The notes beneath the pieces are model-generated. The model saw only the letters and a program-made list of their open reading frames with translations, was not told the DNA's origin and made no database searches. From contig NZ_JWIC01000004.1 in NCBI RefSeq assembly GCF_000814765.1, positions 372,001-436,000 on the forward strand: 64,000 nucleotides of DNA. Reading direction: 5' to 3'. The stretch is from Pseudoalteromonas luteoviolacea (GTDB lineage Bacteria > Pseudomonadota > Gammaproteobacteria > Enterobacterales > Alteromonadaceae). Positions 1 through 7,990 of this stretch are shown piece after piece. Numbering within the stretch: position 1 is the stretch's first letter; each line of letters starts with the position of its first letter. Both the position numbers and the translations under genes were made by a program.

Positions 1-426
1 ATCTTGCTTAATATTGCTGTACTTATCGCGATGATGTTGAGTCATTATAGTATTGGTTGGGCTGATCCCGTGTTTGCTATCGGGGTTGCTTTATATTTAC
101 TGTACAATTGCTGGGGCATTGCTCGAGAAAGTGCGGATCACTTAATGGATAAGGAGCTTCCTGAGGAAGAAAAAGCCGAAATAGTGGCCATTGCTACCTC
201 ACATGCAGCCGTATATGGTGTGCATAACTTAAGAACGCGCCAAGGCGGCAAAATTAAATTTGTGCAACTTCACCTAGAGCTTGATGACGATATGCCCTTG
301 ATGGAGGCACATCAAATTGCGGATGAAGTGGTTGCACGGATCCAGGCGAATAGTGAAGGAGAAATCGATGTGCTTGTGCATCAAGATCCGGTTTCGTTGA
401 GTGTCACCGAGTCTGCAAATTCGTAG
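1..426 (+). CDS. fieF: cation diffusion facilitator (FieF-like), C-terminal part
   Basis: The reading frame is open at the left edge, so only the last ~141 residues are present. The visible part starts in a hydrophobic segment (last transmembrane helices of the CDF fold), followed by the motif ARESADHLMD and a soluble alpha/beta domain typical of the cytoplasmic dimerisation domain of FieF/YiiP (H-x-LRTRQGGKIKFVQLHLELD region). CDF transporters export divalent cations such as Zn2+ or Fe2+ through the inner membrane in exchange for protons. In E. coli fieF also lies beside cpxP-cpxRA, which matches the Cpx genes following here. Its 3' end overlaps the convergent hydrolase gene by about 46 bp. 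Metal specificity cannot be read from this part. Confidence 0.85.
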   Translation: MLLNIAVLIAMMLSHYSIGWADPVFAIGVALYLLYNCWGIARESADHLMDKELPEEEKAEIVAIATSHAAVYGVHNLRTRQGGKIKFVQLHLELDDDMPLMEAHQIADEVVARIQANSEGEIDVLVHQDPVSLSVTESANS

Positions 427-1337
427 CACTGCATAAGCACTGCTCGTCTAATAGCATCTACTTCACAGAGCAGTTCGTGTTTACCAGGGTAACTTTTTAT
501 AGTACACAATGCATACTGCGAGGCGAAAGAGAAGTGTGCTTGGCTATTGACGATACTGTCATGCTTAGCGCTGGCGATACTGATTGGAACAGCACTTGGT
601 AGTGGTTGCTTGCTGGTGGTTTCATTGAGCGCCGCATTTAACCAGCCAAAACTCACTCCGCCGAGTTGTAGTTCTGTGTGCTGTGCGTACAGTTCTCTAA
701 ATACGTGATATCGAGCGCTACACCCTGTAAGTTCATTATCTGCAAATGGTTTTGGCTGATAAGGTTGCTGACCAATGGCAAAATGTGTGGCTTTACCCAG
801 TGTGCAAGCTGCTTTCGCAATCCACTTTGCGAACCAAGTTGGGTAAGGGGATGTGTTGATTTCAAACATCGGTGCACTGAGAAATGCCCCTCTGGCGCTT
901 GTTGCTGGCGTGTATGCAAGGTAGTTGTGCACGATGGCACCGCCCATTGAGTGCGCTAAAAACAGCCAATTTTTAGTGTGTGGAGTAACTTGCTCTGTAA
1001 TAATGAGACTCAATACTTCGCGATATTGCGCAAAGTGGTCAATGTGTCCTATTTGATGATTTGCCAAGAGGCGATCAGAATAGCCTTGCCCTGGGTGATC
1101 AAAGGTCACAACACCAATATTATTTTTAGCCAATTCCCAGAGTAATTCTTTATATTTATAGGTGCTTTCTATCCGACCGTTCACCAGCACCAATGTGTAT
1201 TTGGCACATGCTGGGATATGACGAAAATAAAATACGTTACCGAGTTGTGTGCTGATATGGCCTTTCGTACCAGCTTGCCAATGTTGCTCTATTTCTGGCT
1301 GGTTATCACCCAAGGATGCACTGTGACTATAAAACAT
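381..1337 (-). CDS. alpha/beta hydrolase, lysophospholipase-like
   Basis: A 318-residue cytoplasmic alpha/beta hydrolase resembling PldB-type lysophospholipases or monoacylglycerol lipases. The nucleophile elbow is AHSMGG (Ser at about residue 130), preceded by the FDHPGQGYS strand-turn; the likely catalytic Asp lies in AKHDSIV (about 258) and His in PGKHELL (about 285). No signal peptide is visible. The start ATG shares one base with the stop codon of the upstream histidine kinase gene (TAATG arrangement), so it is probably translated from the cpxRA transcript by coupling. The substrate is unknown; an esterase or lipase role in envelope lipid turnover is an inference from the Cpx context. 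Confidence 0.8.
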   Translation of the reverse strand: MFYSHSASLGDNQPEIEQHWQAGTKGHISTQLGNVFYFRHIPACAKYTLVLVNGRIESTYKYKELLWELAKNNIGVVTFDHPGQGYSDRLLANHQIGHIDHFAQYREVLSLIITEQVTPHTKNWLFLAHSMGGAIVHNYLAYTPATSARGAFLSAPMFEINTSPYPTWFAKWIAKAACTLGKATHFAIGQQPYQPKPFADNELTGCSARYHVFRELYAQHTELQLGGVSFGWLNAALNETTSKQPLPSAVPISIASAKHDSIVNSQAHFSFASQYALCTIKSYPGKHELLCEVDAIRRAVLMQCYEFADSVTLNETGS

Positions 1338-2707
1338 TAAGGTTGCTGTAGTGGGATCGTTAAGGTCACATGAAGACCTTGCTGATTTTTAAATTCGATG
1401 TGCCCATGATGCACTTTTATCGCGTGTTGTGCAATCGCCAAGCCGAGGCCAAACCCGCCAGCTTTGTTGCTATCTGGGGTTCTTGATTGCGAGGCGCGAT
1501 AAAATGGAATACACAGCTTATCAAGCATATCATCACTGACACCCAGTCCATCATCGGATACTGTGAGTATAAGAGCTTGCTCTGCTATGAGACTTGTGAC
1601 TGTGACTTGACTTTTGGCGTATTTGAGCGCATTTCGAATAATGTTTTCGATGGCTCTGCTGAGCAGAATTTCATCTCCATCAATAATGGCATCTGGCAGC
1701 TCATTGGTGCTTAAGGCCTTGTTTAGCTGTTGGCTTTCAAAATCGGCATCATTGATTACAGGTGCAAGCAAGTCAATAATCGATATAGGGTGTGGCGCGA
1801 AGTGATTGATACCAGACTCCAGCTTGGAGAGCTGTAAAATATCACTGAGCATCTGTTCAAGCAGTTGAGACTCTTTTTCGATTCTCTGTAAGTAACTATC
1901 TAAATCACCACTGGCCTTGCTGGATGCGATGCCTGTTGCCATCTGCAAACGGGTAAGGGGGGAGCGCAACTCATGAGAGATATCGGCAATTAAGCGTTTT
2001 TGGCTAAGTACTTGGGACTCTAATTGTGAGGCCATAGAGTCAAAATCTTTTCCTAATTGCCCAAGTTCGTCTTGGCGGTGGGTATCTACGTTAGCCCGTG
2101 TATTGAGTTCTCCATGGGCAAGCTTTGCCGCTGCCGTTTGCAGTTGTTTAATTGGCTTAAGAAGTCCTCGAGCAAACCAGTAACTTAGGCACATACTGGC
2201 AAATAAAATGATGGCGAGTTTTAACCACTGTGGCATCAGTCTGACTTTAAGAAAGAGGTCGCCTTCACGGTGATCTAAAATCATAAACAATTGGAAGTCG
2301 TCGCCGCGCATATGCATTTTTAATGGGCCATATGCGCGAAATTTGTCAGTATTGATGGCTTTAGGTTCGCCGTCCAATGCAAAGTTTAAAAGCGCTAAAT
2401 CATAATTATAGAGATCTGGGTGACTGACTAAGCTTTTTTCAGGTTCGATATGCTTGAGATAGACCTTGGCACGTTTGCCATGCCGACGATTTGAAATAAT
2501 GTGTTCAATGGACTTGTCAGGTGAGCGCTCTGCATGGCGTTCAATTGATCTTTGCAAGTGAAATAAGTTTTTGAGCATCGGTGGGGAGATGTCTTTCGTT
2601 GCCAATGTATCAGGCTGCAATAAGCTCACGCTGATCAAAAGAGATAAAGTACATAAGACGGTTAACCAAAACCAAAAAAAGACCTTGATTGCTAAAAACT
2701 TTTTCAT
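1337..2707 (-). CDS. cpxA: envelope stress sensor histidine kinase CpxA
   Basis: A 456-residue membrane kinase, almost the length of E. coli CpxA (457). Order of parts: TM1 about residues 9-30, periplasmic sensor about 31-158, TM2 about 160-180, HAMP about 180-235, dimerisation/phosphoacceptor domain with H245 in DISHELRSPLTRLQ, then the ATPase domain with N-box IENIIRNALKYA, G1 box DDGLGV and G2 GGFGLGLAIA. CpxA senses envelope protein misfolding and phosphorylates CpxR. It follows the regulator gene with one base between them. The CpxR-type box and CpxP-like gene upstream support an orthologous system rather than a generic kinase. Confidence 0.88.
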   Translation of the reverse strand: MKKFLAIKVFFWFWLTVLCTLSLLISVSLLQPDTLATKDISPPMLKNLFHLQRSIERHAERSPDKSIEHIISNRRHGKRAKVYLKHIEPEKSLVSHPDLYNYDLALLNFALDGEPKAINTDKFRAYGPLKMHMRGDDFQLFMILDHREGDLFLKVRLMPQWLKLAIILFASMCLSYWFARGLLKPIKQLQTAAAKLAHGELNTRANVDTHRQDELGQLGKDFDSMASQLESQVLSQKRLIADISHELRSPLTRLQMATGIASSKASGDLDSYLQRIEKESQLLEQMLSDILQLSKLESGINHFAPHPISIIDLLAPVINDADFESQQLNKALSTNELPDAIIDGDEILLSRAIENIIRNALKYAKSQVTVTSLIAEQALILTVSDDGLGVSDDMLDKLCIPFYRASQSRTPDSNKAGGFGLGLAIAQHAIKVHHGHIEFKNQQGLHVTLTIPLQQP

Positions 2708-2708
2708 A

Positions 2709-3395
2709 TTAAGCTGTTAGGAAAATATATCCTGATCCTCGCAATGTCTTGATAAACGTGTGTTCACTGTGTTGCGCCAATTTTTTTCTGACATTACTGA
2801 CATGCATATCAACGGAACGATCATAAGCGACTAAAGGGCGGCCTAACACACTTTGGCATAGGGTTTGTTTACTGACGATTTCACCCGCTGATTTCATCAG
2901 TTGATATAACACTTCATACTCTGTGCCTGTCAAAGGGATTGTATGATTATGTATACTGGCACTTCTCGATGCCATGTCGAGCACTAGACCATGGAATTCA
3001 ATGCTCAGAGGCGTGTTATGTTGGGTCAAGTGGGCGACTCTGCGCGTGATGGCCTTGATCCGTGCAAGTAATTCTCGGTGATTAAATGGCTTGGGGATAT
3101 AGTCATCAGCGCCGAGCTCTAGTCCAAATATTCTGTCAAAATCATCCCCTTTCGCGGTCAGCATTATCACAGGGGTCATTTTTTCAAGTCGCAATGACTT
3201 TAATACTTCAAAGCCATCTTTTTGAGGCATCATCACGTCTAGTAAGATAACGCCATATTCATTTGTGAGTGCGCTATGTAAGCCTTGTTCACCGTCATGT
3301 TTGCATTCGACATCAAATTGTTCTGCTTCTAGGTATTCTGTCAGTAATTCGCAAAGTGACTGATCATCGTCGATGATGAGAATTGACGTGCTCAT
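2709..3395 (-). CDS. cpxR: envelope stress response regulator CpxR
   Basis: A 228-residue OmpR/PhoB-class regulator. The receiver domain shows the acidic pair (D9-D11), the phosphoacceptor D53 in LLDVMMP, T80 and K102 (PKPF); the winged-helix DNA-binding domain occupies about 130-228 and ends with the usual TLRGSGYIF strand. It is the first gene of a cpxR-cpxA-hydrolase operon and divergent from the CpxP/Spy-like gene. A perfect GTAAA-N5-GTAAA box on the minus strand at 3461-3475, about 66 bp before the start codon, suggests autoactivation, as known for E. coli cpxRA. Confidence 0.88.
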   Translation of the reverse strand: MSTSILIIDDDQSLCELLTEYLEAEQFDVECKHDGEQGLHSALTNEYGVILLDVMMPQKDGFEVLKSLRLEKMTPVIMLTAKGDDFDRIFGLELGADDYIPKPFNHRELLARIKAITRRVAHLTQHNTPLSIEFHGLVLDMASRSASIHNHTIPLTGTEYEVLYQLMKSAGEIVSKQTLCQSVLGRPLVAYDRSVDMHVSNVRKKLAQHSEHTFIKTLRGSGYIFLTA

Positions 3396-3460
3396 AGTGG
3401 CTTCTTTTTCAACTATCTTGTGAGGTTATTGTACTTAACTATAAGAGGCTTCGAATTGAA

Positions 3461-3475
3461 TTTACACTTCTTTAC
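3461..3475 (-). promoter_or_regulatory. CpxR binding box
   Basis: On the minus strand this reads GTAAA-GAAGT-GTAAA, an exact match to the known CpxR consensus GTAAA-N5-GTAAA. A possible -10 (TATAGT, minus strand) lies at 3438-3443, placing the box around -35/-40 of a cpxRA promoter. The divergent CpxP-like gene starts at 3725, so the same region may serve both directions. Confidence 0.75.
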
Positions 3476-3724
3476 GCTAAAAGACGTTCAATTCATGGTT
3501 GGCGTGGATCTCAATGCGTTTTCATCATTTCAATAATATTTGCACATTTTTGCGGAAAATAGAGTTCTGAGATGCGTTGTAATCACTTTTGACAAAACTT
3601 TACGTTAGCTTGACGTTGCTTTTCTTTAGGCTTGCTAAAGTTCACTCTGACATGAATACAAGGCGCGCTCAGTTAAAAGGAGTAAGAGCGACTTTTCGCA
3701 TTAATACAATCAACCGGAGATACC

Positions 3725-4216
3725 TTGATGAATAAATTAGCCAGTTTTTTACTAGTAAGTTGTATCAGTGTTGGAGTGATCCCACACACGACATTCGCCA
3801 GTGAAGCAACAGCACATGCGCAAACAGTAAAGCGTCATCACATGAAGCCATTTGCTCATTTAGAAAAGCGGTTATTGTCAGACAAGGCGATTCGTCATCT
3901 TGAATTGACACAAACGCAGCAAACAGAGCTCAAAGCCGTGTTTGCCACTTATAAAGCGCAGTTAGAGGATTTAAAAGAGGCGTACCCCGCTAAACCTCGT
4001 GAGGCATTTAAGGCTATCATTGAAGCAGATACATTCGATAAAACGCAAGCCCAGCTTTTGTTAGAAGAACGCTCACCTAAAAAACAAGCCTTTATGTTGA
4101 CAATGTTGGAAGCACGACATGCCATCCATCATATTCTTACTGATGAACAGCGTAGCAAAATCGCCAAGAGAAAACGTAAACTGATGGCGAGAAAACATCA
4201 TCAAAATGACAATTGA
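3725..4216 (+). CDS. cpxP: periplasmic CpxP/Spy-family protein
   Basis: A 163-residue exported protein with a signal peptide (about residues 1-25, ending TTFASEA). The mature part is highly basic and helical and carries two LTxxQ-type motifs, LTQTQQTELK and LTDEQRSKIA, the signature of the CpxP/Spy/ZraP family. E. coli CpxP is 166 residues. Family members act as periplasmic chaperones and, for CpxP, dampen CpxA. The Met after an AACCGGAGAT ribosome binding site at about 3712-3721 gives the start. Divergence from cpxR and the CpxR box between them support the CpxP call; a Spy-like role cannot be excluded. Confidence 0.8.
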   Translation: MMNKLASFLLVSCISVGVIPHTTFASEATAHAQTVKRHHMKPFAHLEKRLLSDKAIRHLELTQTQQTELKAVFATYKAQLEDLKEAYPAKPREAFKAIIEADTFDKTQAQLLLEERSPKKQAFMLTMLEARHAIHHILTDEQRSKIAKRKRKLMARKHHQNDN

Positions 4217-4229
4217 TGAGCCATTTATG

Positions 4230-4260
4230 AGGGCTGATATCGTTTATTCAGCCCTTTTGT
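4230..4260. terminator. bidirectional terminator between cpxP and the PAS gene
   Basis: Stem AGGGCTGA (4230-4237) pairs with TCAGCCCT (4248-4255), followed by TTTGTTTT on the plus strand. It lies between two convergent genes and could serve both, though the U-tract is better for the cpxP side. Confidence 0.7.
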
Positions 4261-4261
4261 T

Positions 4262-5335
4262 TTACTTTAAAAAAAGCAGCAACTGATTGCCTGCGGCGAT
4301 GGTATTGTTTTCGCCTTCAAATATGTTGTCTGCATTTTTGGTGATGACGGCACCGTCTAACCACTCGTATACTTCCTTATTAAATGTCACGAGTACATCA
4401 ACAGGGAATTCGTAACTCTCTTCTAATTCCTTTAACACATTGGCGACTTCATCGATGATCAAGGCGCCGTCGTTGAACTCAACACAAAAATAGAGATTAT
4501 TGGCAACTTCCTTAAAGCCGTTGGCGATGTTTTCAAGGCGCTCTTTACTTTGTCCTTGTGATTGTAATAGTCCAAGCTCAACATCAACTTCCTGAATCGA
4601 TTCAACTAATGAGGATATGTCTTCATCATCAATCGGGTTTTCTTGCCAAAAATCGTCGGCGCTGAGCTCTCCTTTGTCTACTTTATTTCCTAAAGCTCCC
4701 ATTTCATCTGGAGAAAAGTCAAAAAAAGCATCCTCAAATAAATCGGCATTTTCATCATTTCTCAGGCCACCCGCATAGATTTTTTGGTTGTCTTTGAGTG
4801 AATCTAGCACCGCTTTGTTTTCATGGGATTTATCTTTTTGAGTGGTTGATAGATAAAAGTTCTTAAAGTTTTCATTGCTCTTTTTAACTTGTTTGGCAAG
4901 GCGGTGAAAATTACTGAGGTCTTTTTGCATCGACATATAGTGGGTGACTTCCCCTTGCTCATTTTTAATTTCAGAGATATTCCACTCAACTGGGTACATG
5001 CTGCCATCTTTACGGTAGTTAATCGATGCCCCGTAAAAAAAGCCATGCTCTTTTAGTGCGGGTGTTAATTTCTCAATGATACGCTTGTTGCTTTTGGGCC
5101 CCTGTAATATGCGTGGAGACATGCCAACAAGCTCTGCTAACTCATAACCTGTATGGCGGCAAAATACAGGATTGGCGTAGATGATCCGGTAGCCTGCACT
5201 GGCATCTGCATCAGTGATGACGATGGCATGATGGGAATGCATTAGAACTTGCTTTAGTAGCTCAAGGGGAGAGCATTCATTGAGCATTTGGCTAAAAAAC
5301 AGCATTTCTTCCATGTCTTTTGCTTGGCTTGGCAT
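4262..5335 (-). CDS. PAS-domain protein with an uncharacterised acidic C-terminal region
   Basis: A 357-residue cytoplasmic protein. Residues about 25-150 form one PAS domain plus PAC segment (HAIVITDAD, YANPVFCRHTGYELAELVG, RKDGSMYPVEWNISEI). The loop that in LOV photoreceptors carries the reactive cysteine (GxNCRFLQ) reads GMSPRILQG, so the flavin-binding Cys is absent. No kinase, GGDEF, EAL, HD or methyl-accepting domain follows. Instead there is an acidic linker and a ~100-residue helix/strand module (about 255-357) that I do not recognise. It could be a signalling adaptor that binds a partner. It is a single gene, convergent with cpxP. Confidence 0.65.
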   Translation of the reverse strand: MPSQAKDMEEMLFFSQMLNECSPLELLKQVLMHSHHAIVITDADASAGYRIIYANPVFCRHTGYELAELVGMSPRILQGPKSNKRIIEKLTPALKEHGFFYGASINYRKDGSMYPVEWNISEIKNEQGEVTHYMSMQKDLSNFHRLAKQVKKSNENFKNFYLSTTQKDKSHENKAVLDSLKDNQKIYAGGLRNDENADLFEDAFFDFSPDEMGALGNKVDKGELSADDFWQENPIDDEDISSLVESIQEVDVELGLLQSQGQSKERLENIANGFKEVANNLYFCVEFNDGALIIDEVANVLKELEESYEFPVDVLVTFNKEVYEWLDGAVITKNADNIFEGENNTIAAGNQLLLFLK

Positions 5336-5428
5336 GATTTGGCCTATTGTGTGGCGTATGTTTAGGATTTAAGTATCGTCTGGAACAGTAAAAATGCCAA
5401 AAATTAGCCCGTATAAATGTCATGAGCA

Positions 5429-5451
5429 TGCCCCCGTAATATGAGGGGGCA
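5429..5451. repeat. GC-rich inverted repeat downstream of the secreted hydrolase
   Basis: TGCCCCC (5429-5435) and GGGGGCA (5445-5451) form a 7-bp hairpin with a 9-base loop. It lies after the stop of the minus-strand hydrolase gene but has no U-run, so it is a weak terminator candidate only. Confidence 0.4.
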
Positions 5452-5487
5452 GTAAAAGAAGTGATGGGGAATGTGGCAAGTTATAAG

Positions 5488-6747
5488 TTAGTTACCTAGC
5501 TTGCTCTTAAATCGCACGGGCGCATAGCTTTCTAACAGCTCAGTCAGTTCTGTTTTAGTGGCGGTTTCTTTAAGATAGACATCGATAAACTTTAAACTAA
5601 TGGAGTTAACAATATCAGTGACAAGGTAAGGGTCTATACTGCCTAGGTAAGGCCTATTGCGGTCAAATGGAAACACATAAGGGTAGTCTGAAAAGTCCCA
5701 GTGAAGTGCACCGTCAATTTGAAGCATATATGTATCGGCAATTTGTTGGTTGAATACGACGCTGTAATCGCCATTGAGTGGTAACTCGGAATGCATCATT
5801 AAATAAGGCTTTAATGATGGCATTGTTGGGGACAAATTAAAATGTAACCCATCGAAGTTGATTGCCCCTTTACATTGATATACCTGATGGCAAAAAGCCG
5901 CGACAGTTGGGCCACCAAAAGAGAGCCCAATGGCTGCTAATTGAGATAGGTCCAACTGGCCTTTAAATGTTTTTAGATGCTCACCGGCGTAGTGCATGCC
6001 CCAGTATTGTCCATATTGAAGGCGTGTAAGTTGATCCAATGCGAAATGCATGTCCGCGACCCATAAATCTAAGCCCTTGCGGTCGCCTTCAGTCCAGCTC
6101 ATTAACTGATATACACGCTCTACTTGCTCATCATTGAGATCTACGCCAGCCAAAGAGTCAAGTTCCGCAACCAGTTCCTCAAAATTAACATCAGCTAATT
6201 CACTGATATAAAAGTCGTTGGCGCGTGCATCTTGATCATAAGTGGCACTTTGCTCATCACTCAAGGTAACAAACTGTGCATGATGTGGATGGCCCACGCT
6301 GACTGCGATATAGCCTTTTTTTGCCAGCGCTATCATTAAGATTTCTTTATCCTCTACCGTTGATTGGTAACCATGTGAGTACATGACAACGGGGAAAGGA
6401 GATGAACTTTGTGCTAAAGGCGCGTTTATACTTAATTCGAAGGGCAATGTTTTTAAATATCGGTGAAGCTGAAAATGATTGTCTGTGGGCGTTGCAGTGG
6501 AGTAGGGGAATTGCTGTGTGTGAAAGTGAAGGTAGCTTGCTGAGGGGGAGGGCATGGTTGTTGGGTACCAAATCTTGATTAATATTTCTCGATAATCAGC
6601 GTGGTTGGGGGTGAGGTTCTCGGTACGGCTGTAATCGGTCGCTGTAAAATACGTGACACCGACTGCGTATTCATCGGCACTGGTACTCATACTTATGAGC
6701 ATGAAACTGAACACTGTCAGTATGTGGGTGATTGTGTGTTTGAACAT
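5488..6747 (-). CDS. secreted alpha/beta hydrolase (PAF-acetylhydrolase/dienelactone-hydrolase-like)
   Basis: A 419-residue exported hydrolase. The start is the ATG at 6747, which has AAGGA eight bases upstream; an in-frame ATG six codons earlier overlaps that site. A signal peptide spans about residues 1-24 (cleavage near STSA-DEYA). The fold shows an oxyanion region VVMYSHGYQS, the phrase VSVGHPHH and the nucleophile elbow GLSFGG (Ser at about 276). The C-terminal part carries GALHWDFSDYP with a likely catalytic His. Family members cleave short esters or phospholipid acetyl groups; the substrate here is unknown. It stands alone on the minus strand. Confidence 0.7.
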   Translation of the reverse strand: MFKHTITHILTVFSFMLISMSTSADEYAVGVTYFTATDYSRTENLTPNHADYREILIKIWYPTTMPSPSASYLHFHTQQFPYSTATPTDNHFQLHRYLKTLPFELSINAPLAQSSSPFPVVMYSHGYQSTVEDKEILMIALAKKGYIAVSVGHPHHAQFVTLSDEQSATYDQDARANDFYISELADVNFEELVAELDSLAGVDLNDEQVERVYQLMSWTEGDRKGLDLWVADMHFALDQLTRLQYGQYWGMHYAGEHLKTFKGQLDLSQLAAIGLSFGGPTVAAFCHQVYQCKGAINFDGLHFNLSPTMPSLKPYLMMHSELPLNGDYSVVFNQQIADTYMLQIDGALHWDFSDYPYVFPFDRNRPYLGSIDPYLVTDIVNSISLKFIDVYLKETATKTELTELLESYAPVRFKSKLGN

Positions 6748-6987
6748 AGTAATTATCCTTATCATGTTGTGTCGAATTTATATTGATAAGAAATAGAGAA
6801 AAAATGCAATATGAGGGCATAAACTGGTTTATTTAATAAACATAAAGTTATGTTTTAAAGAGAGTTTATAAACATGAAACTTTATCAACATTAGCCATAA
6901 GTGTAAAAAATCGGGCAGATGAACCGAGTCAAGGCAAGGTTCTGTCATTGTTAAATTTCTTATGGGGTCGAGTATTGAGAAAAGCCC

Positions 6988-7026
6988 CTGACATAGGTCT
7001 ATATATTGAAGTAAACCTATTGTCAG
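6988..7026. repeat. long imperfect inverted repeat after the XRE gene
   Basis: CTGACATAGGT (6988-6998) pairs with ACCTATTGTCAG (7015-7026) with one bulged base and a 16-base loop. On the minus strand it follows the XRE gene and is trailed by GGGGCTTTTC, so it may be a weak terminator or an operator. Confidence 0.4.
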
Positions 7027-7046
7027 AGTGTGATGATGCTTTTTGA

Positions 7047-7283
7047 TTAAGAGCTTTGGTGGCCTCTTATTTTGGTTATCAACTCGCTCAAGTCAATAGA
7101 ACAGAAAGCGCAAATCGCAAAAAACTGATTTAACTTAGGTTGGCCTACATCCCGTTCCCAATTTTCATATGTTTTACGACAAACACCCAAGTGTTTTGCC
7201 ATGATTGCGGTTGTTACCCCTTTTTTCTTACGCAATGCTCTCAGATCATCACCTGTGATATACCTTGCAAAAAAATCTACCAT
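7047..7283 (-). CDS. small XRE-family helix-turn-helix regulator
   Basis: A 78-residue protein consisting almost only of an HTH_3/XRE DNA-binding domain (about residues 10-68): DDLRALRKKKGVTTAIMAKHLGV forms helices 1-2 and CRKTYENWERDVGQPK the recognition helix region. An AGGAACAGGAA ribosome binding site directly precedes the ATG. No partner toxin, phage gene or target operon is adjacent, and the gene sits in an unusually AT-rich stretch. The target is unknown; such proteins often regulate themselves or a neighbour, here possibly the secreted hydrolase downstream. Confidence 0.7.
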   Translation of the reverse strand: MVDFFARYITGDDLRALRKKKGVTTAIMAKHLGVCRKTYENWERDVGQPKLNQFFAICAFCSIDLSELITKIRGHQSS

Positions 7284-7954
7284 TTCCTGTTCCTTTTAAC
7301 ATCTATTCCGTTACTTATTTACAACACTTTAAAAAGACGACCCTGTATAACATGTATGATTGGTTATCTATTGTATTTATTGAGTAACAATTTAATGCTG
7401 TGCCCTAATTGTTTATTATTTAGCTAACATATGCTGCGCTTTTAGATAATCTACATGTGTTGATTAAATCTTCATTGATACACTGCCGAGTACGGACAAT
7501 CACAATACTAAGCTCGTATATATAATGTAATTTTCACAAACTTTTATCACATAAAATTAATACTGTCTATTGTTTATTCAACAATATGAAATGTTTCATA
7601 GGGTAAAAACTTACTCCTATTTTCACAGCGTGTTGAGTATTAATTTCCTCATAATTTCTTGCAACTTTTAGCTATCGAAGGTAAATCAAGCACTTTATTT
7701 AAGCGCAAATAGAGAGATTGTCTGCCTCTATCATCATGATTATATTTGGATTTTTAATGATTATTTTAATTTTTCAGCTGTTTTTATCGGGGCGTTATAC
7801 AATATGTGGCATCAATAAGTGAAAATATAAAAAGAACAGATATTTATTGTTCAGTGCTAATAATACTGTTGCTAATTAAGCACTAATTGGGGCGAGGTAG
7901 AGGTGTTGGGGTGACTGTTTAGTGGCTGTAATCACTGAACCGTATTGTAGGGCA
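7284..7954. other. AT-rich gene-free region upstream of the XRE gene
   Basis: About 670 bp with no convincing reading frame on either strand and strikingly high A+T with many T-runs. It must contain the XRE promoter. No repeat, tRNA or recognisable RNA was seen. Confidence 0.5.
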
Positions 7955-7986
7955 ATAAGCGTGGTTGCTTTGACAACCACGCTTAT
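7955..7986 (-). terminator. hairpin after dxs
   Basis: A perfect 13-bp stem, ATAAGCGTGGTTG (7955-7967) with CAACCACGCTTAT (7974-7986) and a 6-base loop, begins five bases after the dxs stop codon. There is only a weak U-tract, so termination efficiency is uncertain. Confidence 0.6.
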
Positions 7987-7990
7987 AGAT

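Noticed and set aside
4262..5335. LOV-type blue-light receptor
   Set aside because: The flavin-binding cysteine is replaced (GMSPRILQ).
7140..7427. Plus-strand ORF of 95 residues opposite the XRE gene
   Set aside because: It overlaps the well-supported XRE frame and has no ribosome site or family.
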